A DNA stretch of 64,000 nt from Epiperipatus broadwayi. Lineage: Eukaryota > Onychophora > Udeonychophora > Euonychophora > Peripatidae. The stretch is taken from positions 1,016,501 through 1,080,500 of the forward strand of contig JAQFVV010000072.1 in assembly GCA_028023455.1 (NCBI GenBank). Direction: 5' to 3'. Numbering within the stretch: the stretch's first letter is position 1; each line of letters begins with the position of its first letter. Made by a program: the position numbers and the translations under genes. The notes under the pieces are model-generated. The model was not told where the DNA came from. It searched no databases and saw only the letters and a list, made by a program, of their open reading frames with translations. Positions 20,217-34,416 of this stretch are shown here, piece by piece.

Positions 20217-22363
20217 GCTTGTTGACTGATCTGGATGCCCAAAAGCACTAAATATATCCCTATTTATATATCAGCCATTATACTTGAATCAAGGTCAGAA
20301 GAACATGAGATCTACAACTATTACAGTGATCAAGAGATTATGCAATACAATTTTTAACAATTGAATACAACTTTATTAACAACAATAAACAAAATGATAT
20401 TAAGGTCTTTAGAATATGGTTCTACAATTTGAAACCTTCTGATTTTGTTTAACGTACAATAAAAAATTATCACAAATATGATTTACAAAATTACCATACA
20501 CAATTCAAGTTATTACTATGGTTTGTAATATTTCTTAACAGGTTCACATATATATAATTTTCACAGATGTGTCATACATTAGTTTACAATGAATACATTT
20601 GAATTGTCAAAAATGATTAAAATTTATATATAAGTCCTATTTGATTCTCAATGATATATATATACACATACATGTGTGCATGTGTAATTTCTGAACATAT
20701 TTGATTTGTTACAAAATAAATATTTTTAGTTGTCACTTTCAAATTTTTAAAATAATGACATTAATTTTTATAGTACATAACATATTTAACATACATGTGT
20801 ATGTGTATTGAATTACAGGCACACATTAACATCTATAAAATATATTTCATTTTTGTCAAAATAAAATTATTAATTTTACAAGACATAATTAATTCTTGAT
20901 TTAACATATATGTTGTGCACATGGGAATGTATGTGCGCACTAAAGTTTATATTATATATTTTAATTTGTTATAAAAAGCTATTCAAAATATACTTTCCAT
21001 AATTAATTCAATATTGAAAGTATAAAAAAGTATAAATCATATTTTTTAATTCTTTGACGGTCCATAATAAAAGTTTTTTTTTATTACCATCTTTAACAAT
21101 ATTCCACCAGCTCCTTTCCTTTTTTTTATTTTCTAATTTAAAAATTTTTTTGAAATCTGTTTTTTTCCTTTTTAAATATAAATTTTAAAATAATATTGCT
21201 CTATGTAAATCCGGTGATTACAGATCGACTTTTAATTATAAGGTTTTTTTAAATTTAAAAATATTGGTTTAAAAAATATAATTTTAAGGAATATTAAAAT
21301 AACTTCTTTACAATATATATATAAAATCATCTATATCCCTTCTTTTAGATGTGAGACTCAAACAAATTATTCATTTGTTTTACTTTAAGTTATTAAGTTA
21401 TAAATTTAAAAGTTATTTTAAGGATTTTAAATGAACTAACCAGCTATATATACATTTATCTGTGCTTCTCTGTGTTTAACTGAAATAGCATACATATAAT
21501 AAATTCTTCATCCACTGATGGTTTCTCTTGATAGAGAACAGTCCACGATTATCATAAACAATAGATATAATTCAGGTAATTTGTTGGCCTTGATCAATTC
21601 CCTTCTGTCCAGGATTGGAATACTACAGTCAAGCTGTATTTTAAAACACATTTAAGCAGGCTAGATTCATTAGAAGTTGCCCCAGACTTCATGTGAATCA
21701 ACTCTGACATAGTGGAACTAGTAGCCCACTGCTTCTGCCCTTGACCTCCTTGCATTATTACATGGTCATTCCATAAAAACAATTACTACTATGAACAATT
21801 AAAACTAACTGCTGCAAACTTCAACAAACTGCAATAAAATATTACAACCAACTTTACAGCTGGCCAATTTGGCCAGCTACTTCTCAACAATATTAAAACG
21901 AAACTTGCAGCTGACCAATTTGGTCAACTACTTGCTGCCAGCTCTTTCAAAAAGTAAAAGCCAAACTAAAATAATATTTTATCCAACCCTTTTATAATCT
22001 TGGATTGGGGTGATAAAATACATTTTATTAAAAACAGTATTTTTTTCTTATCTTTTCAAAAAGACCACTAATCCTTTCAAAAGCAACATTGAAATTTTAC
22101 CAAAAGTGTGATTTACATGTTTTACTTAGATAAAGTAATGCATACAAGCATTAATTAAAAAATAGATAATTTATAGAAGTTTTAATTAAAAGATTTCAAA
22201 AATAAATCCTGTTTATTTTTTAGTTCAAAATCAGAATACAATATAAATTTATTTAGATCTTTTTAAATGTTTTAATTTATGATAAAATTCTGTTTTAAAT
22301 CCAAAATTATTTAACCTCTTACAATTACTATTATTTCCAGTGAATGAAGAAATATATATATAT
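20217..22363. other. Non-coding AT-rich stretch before the Gypsy element
   Basis: No gene is visible. Around 20640-20960, segments with acatacatgtgtgcatgtgt, tacatgtgtatgtg and gtgcacatgggaatgtatgtg recur at about 150 bp spacing and may be remnants of a degenerate tandem repeat. A short duplicated segment, cagctggccaatttggcca and a diverged copy, lies at about 21855-21935. The frame at 21594-21782 shows no domain. Confidence 0.4.
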
Positions 22364-24490
22364 TATAATGGGATGGCCTATTTGATAGCCTTAGTTAAGG
22401 CACCAAATATAACGAAATGACATTTAATCATCCCAGTTGATATACCAAATATAATAGAATCGATTATATTTAATGCTTGGAAATTATTAACTTAATGCTT
22501 CATAGTTAGGTTCGCCAAATATAACAAAATGGATTATATTTAAAATCTAAGTTGTATATATGGGGATGATTAAATTCCCTAGAAAGAGGATATGCATTTC
22601 ACTACAATCGGACTTTGGGTCTTCAGGTAGAATGCTAGAAATGAATCAATGAAATACTAAGTCCATGATTATATCTATCTTTTTTATGCTAGCTCAATAA
22701 TCTTTAAATAAGTTTTAATATAATTTAGACTAGTTCATCCATCTTTCATCCCTCTTTCAGTCACCATTATGCCACGATATTCAAACTCATGGAGAATTTG
22801 CAATTAGCTCTCTTCAGGGAAAATTCAAAACAAGTTATTATTTATATGCCTTTATATAAGCATTAATTACAATTGATATTCATATGATATTTATAATACT
22901 AGCATATATATAATATAATTCAATAATGATTAGACAAAGAGATCAAGTTAATAAATCAATATTTAATAAATAATAAAAAATATAATATAATAGATAATAA
23001 AATATTAATAAATAAATACGGATGAATTTTATCATTTTAAAAATATTAATAAATAATATTTTTATTTAATACCCTATGATAAAACTCAATACTATAATAA
23101 ACTTTCAAAAATTAAAGAAAATAGTTTAAATTAACAGATATATAAAAACAATATCTGGGTTCAAAAATTAATAATTTATGTAACTTATTAATTTATTTAC
23201 CGTTCTTATTTATATGTTTCATAATTACCAATATATAAGTACTATTTGCAATTGTATAACTTATATATTATATGTATTTTTGATAAATAAAGTACATTAA
23301 ACGTTTACAATATTACGTAGTAAATACAATATAATCCTGTTTAAGATATCTGTCAAATAATAACTATTCTTTATATCCCTCATCTAATTTGATGAATTAT
23401 GTCAAGCTTTCAATTAATTATATTTAATAATAAATATAATTTTCCTATTAAGATATAATGATGCGATGCCAAATTTGAAATAAAGATAATAATAATAATA
23501 ATAAACATATTAAAATAATATAAGCATTATTATAATATATATATAAATAAATAATAAAGAAAACTTATTTATAATAGAGTTGAGAGTAGATATTGAAGTC
23601 TATAGTTCATCATCCTAATGAAGATCTTTTACGAAGTATATTATTAATCCATTGGTATAATGATGATTTTATTTATCCTTAAACGATAAACTGTTAATAA
23701 TATCCAATGATTTGATTAATGTGAAATAAAATAAATATTCTTCGAATGTAGATGTTCTTAATCTTCATTTTTCTATTATCATTAGACGTTCTATATATCC
23801 AATATTTCAAAATATTTTAAAATAGCATGCAAGGTTGGTTTCAAAACCTTTTACGATATAATAATTATACTACTCACTGCACATTGTTTTATCCTTAATA
23901 TATATAATTATCTTAAATTTATATATATCCGAAGAATAATGGAAGTGTTAAAACAACGTAGTTTCCAAAAAAAAACTTAAACAGACGTTCTTTTCTTTTA
24001 TATTGCTATTCCTTTAAGATTTAATAGAAAATTAAAATATTTTCCTTGCAGACTTTTAATCCACAGATTATCTTAATTTGGAAAAGTTAATGTTTAAATT
24101 CCAATCATTGAACAGTAGTATTGATAAAAGAAAAAGTTATTTTTAAAGAGAAATGATTTTCTTTTTCTTCCCTTTTTAATAACAAGAGAACGAATGAATC
24201 TGCTCGTGTGTTATTACAAGTTCATGCTTAACTCAACTATCAATTGTTCCATTGACATTAAGATTTAATAATAAAATAAAAAAATATATAAGTATTTATT
24301 CTTAACTTCAAATCTGGCATTTTACTCAAAAGCTTAAGGTATGTATTATTTAAAACTCAAATGTATATATATATAATATATATATATGTATACATAATAA
24401 AATAGTCAAATAAAAATTTATATTTATAAATAATTTCCTAAGAGATAAAACATGTTAGACCAATAATAATAACTGTAAGTTACTATTATA
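22364..24490 (-). repeat. 3' LTR of the Gypsy element (2.1 kb)
   Basis: This 2127 bp repeat matches the split copy at 30775-32304/40576-41191. Its ends form a short inverted repeat (TATAAT ... ATTATA). It provides the uninterrupted reference for the insertion site at the sequence ccttaatatatataattat (about 23894-23913). Exact ends are uncertain by a few bases because of the AT-rich flanks. Confidence 0.9.
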
Positions 24491-24505
24491 TTTCCCCTTC
24501 CCTTC
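24491..24505 (-). promoter_or_regulatory. Polypurine tract of the Gypsy element
   Basis: The minus strand reads GAAGGGAAGGGGAAA directly before the 3' LTR, the position and composition of the primer for plus-strand DNA synthesis. Confidence 0.85.
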
Positions 24506-25035
24506 GGAAATTTAAAATTTTAATTTAAGTTAAAATTTTAAACACTTACAACTATTTTAGTATATTCTTATAGTTTAATTGCATTTATAGTTGGATTTTA
24601 TGAAGGGTTGAATTTTTTTTTTACTGTTATATCTTCCTAATACTTGGGCTATCCTATTCTTTTGATAATGATCAAAAATAAAATTAAGGACTTTGATGGT
24701 TAATATTTTTTTTTTATATAAAAAAAAAAAAAAATAAAAAAAATAATGTGTTTCCTTCTTGGACAACACAAATATATTTACTAGCCTTATTCCTGCTTCT
24801 TTAAGACTTATGGATTTGAAAAGGACTAAATAAATACTAGAGTATCCATTTATTAATATGAATTGACTCTATTGTTTTTACTTATTTTAAGGCATTAAAG
24901 AATACCCTCACCAAAGCTAATGTTTTTAACTATACTTCTCTTTACATTGATCACTATTATTATTTTTTTATACAACCGTATGGTTTACACTGCCCAATTC
25001 TTATCTTGATCTTCACCTTATTTCTTTATAAAACA

Positions 25036-25400
25036 TTATAAGCAGCCAAAATAAGGTTTTAAAATTCGTGAATTGTACGTACCACGAATCTCTCCTTCTT
25101 GGTTAATCCAAAATGCATTTGGACCTGCCTTTTTAATGATAGTATAAGGTCCTTCATATGTATTATAGAATTTATGGTATTTATTCTCCAATGGTTTACT
25201 GGGATGGAAAGTCTTTATCAAAACTTTATCTCCAACTTTAAATTCATAAATACATTTTTTTTATTCTGACTTCTATTATTTGCCATTTTAACAAGTTGTT
25301 TATGAGCTTGTAAAATATCATTTTCTCCATTTATTTTGGGTTCATTAATAATAGGTTTATATTTTCTAAATAATATAGGTATAATTTGATGAAAGTGTAG
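25036..25400 (-). pseudogene. Gypsy integrase C-terminal part, frameshifted
   Basis: Beyond the stop that ends the main pol frame (25401), homologous sequence continues in other frames. The clearest piece, 25036-25221, includes YEGPYTIIKKAG, the GPY/F-type module that follows the integrase catalytic core in many Gypsy elements. It ends in a short basic tail, which fits the natural end of pol. At least one stop and one frameshift (near the A-rich run around 25260) separate it from the core. Confidence 0.75.
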
Positions 25401-27337
25401 TCAGATGGGTGAGAATCCAGTAGATTCATTTAAACTCCAATTGATATAGTCTACTACACGTTTTGTCTGCTTTACCCAACCCTTGTGCTCCTCTTCTAAA
25501 TAGGTCCTAAACAAACGTCCAAGCTCCCGCATAATACGTTCGCATGGATTTGATTGTGGATTCCTAATAGAGATTAGCACATGTTTTATTTTTGATATAT
25601 CTACCCATTTCTTCCATTCCTTAGATAGAAAAGGTGTACCATGATCAGTTAGTATGGTTTTCGGCTTTCCTATCATTGGAAATTGGAGAGTACTCAATAC
25701 TTTGATTGTATGTTTAGCATTGGCTTGGGGTATCGGGTAAGCAGCAACATATTTGGAAAAGAGATCATAAGTGACTAATAAATATTTTTGTTTGTTGAAT
25801 GGAGGCAAAGGCCCATAATAGTCAATTGCTAAGATCTCGTTTGGTCTTTCTGGAATGATAGAATTAATTGAATTAATATAATTTTGGTTTACTGACTTAG
25901 CTCTTAAGCAAATTAGACAATCTTGGAGTGATTTCAAGATGTCTTTATACATTTTTGGCCAGTAAAACCAATTCTTAAGGGTATGTTCTGTCTTATGAGC
26001 ACCATAATGCCCGTATAGACAGTGTACGTATTTTATGAGTGGGTCACATAAAGACTTTGGTATTATTGTCCTCCACTCATCAACGTTATCATTCACTTTA
26101 TATAGTAAGACCTGTTGTTCTAATTTAAAATGGTTAAGATCTTTAGGTGCATCCAAAACTTCCTCCCCTAATAAAACTTTTATAATTGGGTTTAATTCTG
26201 GGTCATTAAATTGTATCTCTGGTAAGTTTTCCAACTCGTTCTCTACATTACTATCAGCCATCACATTGACATTTGTAATGTAGGCATTGTCTACCATCAA
26301 ATGATTTTGTTCTGACCTACATGGATTTCGACTAAGCACATCAGCCACAATATTCTCGGATCCTTTGCAATAATGCACAGTGTAATTAAATTCCTGTAAT
26401 AGTAAACTCCATCTAACTAGACAACTATTAGTCAGATAACTGTGATTCAGGAATTCAAGGCTTTTGTGATCAGTGATCACTATCACCTCTGATCCGAGTA
26501 GCATTTGTCGAAATTTTTGGAAAGCCCAGACTATTGCTAGTGCTTCCTTCTCTGTAACCATGTAATTTATTTCTGGACCTTTCAAGAGCTGGCTAATAAA
26601 GTAGAGGACACCTGGTTGGCCATCCTCTTGGATTTGGGACAGTGTTACCCCTAATCCAAAACCACTACTATCTGTTTGAATAATGAATGGTTTATTAAAA
26701 TCAGGGAAAGCTAACATAGTTAACTTTAAAAACCCTGTTTTAATATTCTCAAATGCACGGTCTTGTTCTTCAGTCCATTTCCAACGTTCATCTTTTCTAA
26801 TCAATTTTAGCAACGGTTCCATGTGGTCTGAGAACTTCTGATAGAAACGGTTGTAAAAATTACATAGGCCTAAAAATGATCTAATTTGTTTTCGAGTAGA
26901 TGGTTTAGGAAAGTTTTGAATGGCAGAGATCTTCTCTGGATGAGGTCTTATCCCATTGCAACCAACAATATGACCTAAGAAGACTACTTGGTTGGAAACT
27001 AAAGTACTCTTCTTGAAGTTAATTTTTATACCTTTCAGAAAACACTCTTTAAAAAATATAGATAAATGTTGAAGGTGTTCTTCAACTGTGGTGGATGCAA
27101 TAATTACATCATCCACATAAATAATTATGATTTGTTTTACCTCAGGAGATAAAGTCTTATCCAAACACCTGATTAGACCTGCACCACTATTTATCAATCC
27201 AAATGGCATCCTATTAAATTGGTATGTAAAACCCTCATAACGGAAAGCAGTATATTGGCGATCTTCTGGATGAAGTTCAATCTGCCAATAGCTGGAGGTT
27301 AAATCGAAAGTGGAAAATACCTTCTTGTTTCCAAATT
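25401..27337 (-). pseudogene. Gypsy pol: RT (C-terminal part), RNase H and integrase core
   Basis: The frame from MPFGL (27209) is open for 602 residues, and homologous frame extends upstream to about 27337. In order: MPFGLINSGAG and IIIYVDDVIIAS (RT catalytic YVDD, intact); FLGHIVG and FLGLCNFYNRF (RT thumb); TDSSGFGLG, TEKEALAIVWA and ITDHKSLEFL (RNase H); an HHCC-type zinc motif ending CLICLRAKS; and the integrase triad with AIDYYGPL, LTDHGTPF and NPCERIMRELGR. Catalytic residues look intact, so loss of function comes from the frame breaks at about 27340-27400 and at the stop at 25401. Confidence 0.93.
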
Positions 27338-27883
27338 TTATGAATAATTCATGTATGGGTGGTGGTATATTTCTGTCTGGACAGTAATTTTATTTAGTTG
27401 TCTAGCATCTAAACAAAATCTCACTGACCCATCTTTCTTCTTCACAGTTACTACTGGATTACAGTAAGGTGAAGAGCATTTGGAAATGATTTCCCAATCC
27501 AGCATTTTATTAATTTGCTTAGATATATCTTCCCGATATTGGTATGGAATAGGATATGATTTAGATTGAAATGGTTGATCATGAATTAATCTAATTCTCT
27601 GTTGGAATCCCTTTATCACTCCTGGTATGTCTGAGAAAATAGAATTAAATTCTCTTATAACAAATCGTAATTTTAATATATCATCACTTCCAAGCAAGTT
27701 GGATTCTGCGAGTTTACTCTCTAAAAGTGTTTCTGGAATGCTAGATGTTATACAGTCAACTTCAATTTGATCATATCTTGGAAGCAATGTCATCTCCAAG
27801 ACTTCATCATTAATTTTAACTGTTTTATTACAGAAATCAGTTACACAAGTGTTCAAATGTAGGAAGTCTGCCCCTAAAACCAT
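27338..27883 (-). pseudogene. Gypsy pol: N-terminal part of RT
   Basis: This 181-residue frame ends in the first RT blocks: NPVVTVKKKDGSVRFCLDAR followed by QLNKIT. It then runs into a stop, while the homologous frame continues in another register from about 27385. This indicates a small indel in a run around 27370-27390. The start overlaps the protease frame near 27880, where a second frame change lies. The block is typical of Gypsy RT. Confidence 0.88.
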
Positions 27884-28157
27884 TCAAAATTAAAAATACA
27901 TGATAGAGAGTTGTTTGGCTAATTTTAATCTCAATCCAAATTTGTTTTGGGATTAATTTAGCTTTTCTGCTGTTAGCCATGGTAACCTGCATAGATTTTA
28001 GTGGTAATATTTTGATGTTAGGATTTATTGCTAAAATCTCTTGATAAAATTTCTCTGATATCACTGAAATTTGGCTACCAGAATCTAATAATGCTTTAAT
28101 CAGCAAGCTCTCAAACAAAACTTCTATCATAGGGCAACTTTCCCATGAACACATCAT
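27837..28157 (-). pseudogene. Gypsy aspartic protease
   Basis: The 106-residue frame contains ALLDSGSQISVISEKFY, the DSG active-site motif of a retropepsin, here with serine as in many Gypsy elements. It loses frame near 27880 just before the RT part. It lies between gag and RT, as expected for Ty3/Gypsy. Confidence 0.85.
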
Positions 28158-28246
28158 GTTAGTGATTTCTCATGTAAAAGATTGATTCAAGTTCCTCATT
28201 GGGTATTTGGTTTCTTGAGGTGAGGAACATTTCCTCAAGTACCCTT

Positions 28247-30320
28247 TTAGTTTGTTTTATGTGAAACTATAGATATATCTTTACTACATCCCAGTTTTGG
28301 GGAATTTCTTGGATTATTAGAAGTTATTTTTACTTTATTTAAATTATCATGATTTATTTTGGGAGAGGGGTTATAAGGTATATTCCTTTGAGATGTTTTT
28401 CCCTTCCAATAACTGGTATCTCTATTACTTTTCCTTCTATTATAAAATATTATATTGATTGAAGCTTCCTCTTTTTTTTTATCAGGTAATATAATTGATA
28501 AATTAGTTTGATTCATATCAATACTATTTAAAAGTTCTACTATTTGTTCTATTTTTGTTATATTGATATACAATAATGATTGTTCTATTTTAAGTGGTAA
28601 ATTTCTTTTTATTATTCTAATCATTTCGCCTTCACTTAAATGATAAGTATTAAGTGTTCTTAATTTTGTTATTTGATGGTGAAAGAAATTGGTCAAGGTT
28701 TCTCCAGGTGTCTGCTTATACTTATCTTGGAATATTTGGTACAATAAAGCCTCTTGTCTATCTCTATTCCAAAAATTTTTTAATTAATAACTCTTGGTAT
28801 TCCATATAAGTAGATGGAGTTTGTGATAAAGACTCCCACCACATTAATGCATCTCCTTGTAAGTGACTATATGCAATGATCACTTTTTCTCCTCCTGATA
28901 AATTATGGTTAATGGAAAAATAAAGATTAAGGCTTCTAATATGTTCTATAGGAGATTCATTATGAGATCCCTTGAATATTTTTAACCTAACAAATTGGTT
29001 AATTATACTACTTGGTATTGAATGATTGTATACCTTTTGTTTTTCTAAAACATTCAACTGAGAAGTTGATGTTTGATTTTCATGATTAATCCTACAAGTA
29101 TTTAAGTTTAACCCTTTTAATTCAAAATTACTAAGGTAATTTTCAACTTCAGGCATTATATAATACTGAAAATTTGATCTATCACGAGAGTCAATTACTT
29201 GTTGTGGATCTTTTTGAATGACCTCTAAATGTTTTTCACCATGATTTTGTTCTTGATTACAACTACAAGTATTTACATTATTTTCAACCTGATGCATTTC
29301 TATAGTTAGTGTTCTTTTACATATTTGTGTTTCAATAACTAAAAATCTACTATCAGTTGATTCTTTTATTTTATTTACTCTATTCCAAGTTTCAGTAGTA
29401 TCTTCCCTTAATTTTTCCAATACATTTTTATCTATATTTGTATTAATTTCTATTGAATTCATTTTATTTTCCAAAGTTTTAAGTTGATGATCAATAGTCT
29501 CTAATACATTATTCTGGGATTCTACCTCATTATTATGTTTAATAGGTAGTTGATCTATTCTTGCGTGTGTTTGTTGTCTATCTTCTTGGATTTCATTCCA
29601 TATTTTATTTTGTTCTTCCTTTACTTCTTCCCTAAAAATTCCTTGATTTTTATACATTTCATCACATTTAACATTTAATCTATCTATGATGTCACTTTGG
29701 AACTCACTAAACCACTGTTGACATTTTGAATTATTTTCATCAATTTCATTCTTTAGATCATTTAATGCTTGTTTAATTTCTATGTTATCATTTTAACATT
29801 ATCCACATTTAAATTCAATTGTTGAATTTTTGTAGATAGTTTATTTTCAATTCCTGTTATTTCAACCTTAAAATCACTTTTTAAACTAATATTATTATCA
29901 TCCAATTTTTGATTCAAATCACTTTTTAAGTTACACATATCACTTCTAAAATTAGTACTATTATCATCCATTTTTTTATTCAAGTTATTTTTTAAATCAT
30001 CTAGTTTTTTATTCATATTATCATCTAATTTATTCATAAACATTTGCTGAATTTTATCAACATTAAATGATTGACTAATTCCAATTGTAGATGATTGATT
30101 TAAATCTTCATCAACTATATTTGGTGTTTGAGATAACACTTGATCTAAACTGTGTTTGCCGAGGGTATTCAACTATGGTTGTAGAACCCCCAGGTGCTTG
30201 TACTAATGATGATTGTTCTATAATATTACTATCATCACTTTGTTCACTTTGCAAATCATCTTGCACTTGACTAGAGTATTCAATATCTTTGTTTGCAAAC
30301 ACTTTCCCACTTCGAAGCAT
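28247..30320 (-). pseudogene. Gypsy gag, broken into four frames
   Basis: Four minus-strand frames follow one another: 30111-30320 (start MLRSGKVF), 29780-30172, 28764-29657 and 28247-28744. The second contains repeated KLDDN-type heptads that predict a long coiled coil. The third ends in a gag core, EKVIIAYSHLQGDALMWWES, with the paired tryptophans typical of Gypsy gag. The fourth continues it (IIKRNLPLKIEQSL). No CCHC zinc knuckle is visible. The gag core resembles that of the gag at 37155-38237 in spacing and key residues (EKV, HL, WW, MEY), so the two elements are related. Confidence 0.85.
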
Positions 30321-30754
30321 AACAAATTTTAACTTAATTCAAATATTACACAAGTTTATATATTTTTATATTCAAAATATTATATCGTAAAGTTCTTTAC
30401 CATACCATGCTATTTATATATACTTATGATGTTCTAATGATCTATGTGTGTATTTTTAAACATCTATGTCTATAGAAAAACTTTATACCACTCAACTCTT
30501 GTTTAAAACATAATTTAATAATTAGTTATTTAAATATTGATCTCTCTAAATCATACTATATATATTATCATTTTTTTATTTATATTAATCTTGTAATTAT
30601 AAACACCATATGAATCTTCATAACAACATACTTGTTACTAAGAATAATCAATTAAACTATCCATGACTTTTTCACTATATGTAATAATATAGAATCATTG
30701 ATTCAAAGCCCCAGTTAATATACTAAATATGTAATAGTATATAATTTAACCTGT

Positions 30755-30772
30755 GCCCCACATTGGGCACCA
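30755..30772 (-). promoter_or_regulatory. Primer binding site, tRNA-Lys type
   Basis: Two bases inside the 5' LTR, the plus strand reads gccccacattgggcacca, matching the 3' end of animal tRNA-Lys(CUU) as I recall it in 16 of 18 positions, including the terminal CCA. On the sense strand this is TGGTGCCC..., the usual form of a primer binding site. The two differences are C-to-T on the sense strand. Confidence 0.85.
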
Positions 30773-30774
30773 AA

Positions 30775-32304
30775 TATAATGGGACAGCCTATTTGATAGC
30801 CTTAGTTGAGGCACCAAATATAATGGAATGGCATTTAATCATCCCAGTTGATATACCAAATATAATAGAATCGATTATATTTAATGCTTGGAAATTATTA
30901 ACTTAATGATTCATAGTTAGGTTCGCCAAATATAACAAAATGGATTATATTTAAAATCTAAGTTGTATATATGGGGATGATTAAATTCCCTAGAAAGAGG
31001 ATATGCATTTCACTACAATTGGACTTTGGGTCTTCAGGTAGAATTCTAGAAATGAATCAATGAAATACTAAGTTCATGATTATATCTATCTTTTTTATGC
31101 TAGCTCAATAATCTTTAAATAAGTTTTAATATAATTTAGACTAGTTCATCCATCTTTCATCCCTCTTTCAGTCACCATTATGCCACGATATTCAAACTCA
31201 TGGAGAATTTGCAATTAGCTCTCTTCAGGGAAAATTCAAAACAAGTTATTATTTATATGCCTTTATATAAGCATTAATTACAATTGATATTCATATGATA
31301 TTTATAATACTAGCATATATATAATATAATTCAATAATGATTAGACAAAGAGATCAAGTTAATAAATCAATATTTAATAAATAATAAAAAATATAATATA
31401 ATAGATAATAAAATATTAATAAATAAATACGGATGAATTTTATCATTTTAAAAATATTAATAAATAATATTTTTATTTAATACCCTATGATAAAACTCAA
31501 TACTATAATAAACTTTCAAAAATTAAAGAAAATAGTTTAAATTAACAGATATATAAAAACAATATCTGGGTTCAAAAATTAATAATTTATGTAACTTATT
31601 AATTTATTAACCGTTCTTATTTATATGTTTCATAATTACCAATATATAAGTACTATTTGCAATTGTATAACTTATATATTATATGTATTTTTGATAAATA
31701 AAGTACATTAGACGTTTACAATATTACGTAGTAAATACAATATAATCCTGTTTAAGATATCTGTCAAATAATAACTATTCTTTATATCCCTCATCTAATT
31801 TGATGAATTATGTCAAGCTTTCAATTAATTATATTTAATAATAAATATAATTTTCCTATTAAGATATAATGATGCATGCCAAATTTGAAATAAAGATAAT
31901 AATAATAATAAACATATTAAAATAATATAAGCATTATTATAATATATATAAATAAATAATAAAGAAAACTTATTTATAATAGAGTTGAGTAGATATTGAA
32001 GTCTATAGTTCATCATCCTAATGAAGATCTTTTACGAAGTATATTATTAATCCATTGGTATAATGATGATTTTATTTATCCTTAAACAATAAACTGTTAA
32101 TAATATCCAATGATTTGATTAATGTGAAATAAAATAAATATTCTTCAAATGTAGATGTTCTTAATTTTCATTTTTCTATTATCATTAGACGTTCTATATA
32201 TCCAATATTTCAAAATATTTTAAAATAGCATGCAAGGTTGGTTTCAAAATCTTTTACGATATAATAATTATACTACTCACTACACATTGTTTTATCCTTA
32301 ATAT
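30775..32304 (-). repeat. 5' LTR of the Gypsy element, part 1
   Basis: This stretch matches 22364 to about 23902 of the 3' LTR. It stops at ccttaatat, where the younger element is inserted, and continues at 40576. Confidence 0.92.
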
Positions 32305-34392
32305 TGAAGCAATGGATCTGAAGCCCGATCCATGCTTCACATCTTCCTATAAACTTAATTAATATTGTAGACCTAAATTAAGTTTATAGTTCAATATCAG
32401 CAGGGTTTTGCATTAGAGTTAAAAATAGTTATGCTTATTAAATGTGTATTACAGTTAAATATTTTATTTTAAATAAATTTCATTCTATTGATAAAAATTG
32501 CTTAACCTATTAGTCAAACATATATATACATCTAGCGTATATATATGAGTAAATGCAAAATTCTGCTGAGATAAAATGCTTATTCTATTGTAAAATAATA
32601 ATATATTGTTGTTCAAATTTTATTAAAATATTTAGTATGATTTGATTTTGAGATAAGCCCACCAACATTTCTGAAAGAATGTATATTTTAATTAGTGAGT
32701 CGTTCAAGTCTAATTAAAGATGGCATTTTCTTTCTTGCTTTTTAATTAATAGAATTCCAACTTTAAAGTAAGAAAGTTAGAGTAAAAAAATTGAAGTTAT
32801 TTTTAGAACGTGTTGTTTTAAAACAAAGCAGCAAGGGGGGGCTTATCAAGATCTCAGATCATACAAACAATGGAAGGTAGCTGGCAGAGAAAGTATAAAT
32901 AGTAGGGAGAACAAAAGAGATAATTATTCAGACTTTTCTTTTTGAAGGAGTCATTTGATTCTGATTTTGCTTGTGAAGGCGATTTATTAAGATTTTTCTT
33001 GCTGTTTTATTTCCAAGCTTTCTGGAAAGTGCATTCAGATTTCTCTTGGGAGAAATCCGTCAGATTTTGCTTCACATTTAGCTTGTGCTTCAAAAAAAGT
33101 TATACAGCTGTCATTTTCAAACAATGGAGAAGTTGGAACCTGCTCCAGTTAAAACCAACCGTATTTTGAGGAAAATGGATATGCTTGGCTAGGCAAATCA
33201 TAGCTTTGCCTATCGCCGAGGTTCCTAAATACCATCCAAAATGCCTTAACATCCAATCAATAACCATATGAACTCTATGCCGTGTCTGGAGAACTTTTCA
33301 TGGAAGCCATACTTCATATTTTCATTGTCCGGACAAATACCTATCGTCGGTCGGATCAAGCCACGGACGCCGTAAGGAACATCACGGAAAAAGGACGGTA
33401 TCGTATCTCCTAAATTAAACTATCTCGTATGCTACTAATGATTCATATTGTTTTATTGTTGTATTGAAATATATGTTTTTGCTATGTAAACATTTTATGA
33501 ATTAACCTTAAATATATTTTGGGATCATCTAGCTATATGTAACCTTTTTACCTTCGCTATTCTTCCTTACTAACCATTGTAAATATTTAGTATTTCGTTG
33601 CGGTTAAATTTAATAGTTAATTTTTTGTCATTTGAAATCACTTTCCAATTTTATTTATGTTGTTAATTAAATCCAAGTCAGTTTCTTTTGTGTGCCAACT
33701 TGATCTTTTTGATAACACCTCTTTTTTGTCCGCCATTAGCTAGTCACGTATATTTGATTTAGCTATATACGTTCTAAGTCAATTTTAAACACGGTTTTTA
33801 GCGCAAAGCCATAAGAAATGCTTTGCGAAAGGTTTTTATTATCTATCGTACTTTATCGAGAAGATCGAGTTGGATATTTTTAATAAAATTGGGAAGAAAA
33901 GAATTTGACCGCAAACCTATTAACTTGTTTTCTTTTTATTGTCTAATTAGTTTGTTGCAGTAATTTAGGGGAATAGCGGAGGCCCATTAAAGCTTTATTC
34001 ATATTTTAAAGCCAGTAATTAAACATTATTTAATTATCAAAAACTTGAGTTTCTTAGTTATATTAAATGCTTTATTTTTACTTTTCAATGATCCAGGCAC
34101 GCAAAACGCAAACACCAACACATATTTTGATGTACTTTACACATTTAGCTTTTAGCTCTTTAGGATTTCCCGTCCATGTCTCTACCGCTGTTGCTAAGCT
34201 TTGTGGCCGGTTGAAAAATAATTTATGCATGGCTCAGATGGTGTTGTTTGTTTGTGATCAGGCCTCGAGAACAGGCGAATGGGCAGAGGTCATAAGTATT
34301 CTTGATTTATATCTCGCGTATGGTTGGCTTTGAGGTACTTTCGCCTAGTATTCGAACTGGGTTAAATCTACACACATCATCTGACTGTCACA
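32305..34392 (+). repeat. 5' LTR of the gag-only element (2088 bp)
   Basis: It starts TG and ends CA. It contains a TATA box and start-site motif (32894-32930) and, near its end, an open frame of 88 residues (34067-34333) that is identical in the other LTR. A more GC-rich segment at 33170-33420 has small inverted repeats such as aggcaaa/tttgcct and may be structured RNA in the leader. Confidence 0.93.
32894..32930 (+). promoter_or_regulatory. Core promoter in the LTR: TATA box and initiator
   Basis: TATAAAT at 32894-32900 is followed about 30 bases later by TTATTCAGACTTT, an arthropod-type initiator (TCAGAC around 32928-32933). This spacing suits RNA polymerase II and places the U3/R border near 32930. 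The same pair occurs in the 3' LTR about 6178 bases downstream. Confidence 0.6.
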
Positions 34393-34416
34393 GTAGATTT
34401 TTTTTTTCCGTAATTC

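Noticed and set aside
26035-26283. An 82-residue plus-strand frame inside the Gypsy pol region
   Set aside because: It is the antisense shadow of the RNase H/integrase frame.
32942-33169. A 75-residue frame in the gag-only LTR starting just after the predicted transcription start
   Set aside because: The copy in the other LTR (39120-39329) is changed at its end by a one-base run difference; there is no domain and a leader position explains it.
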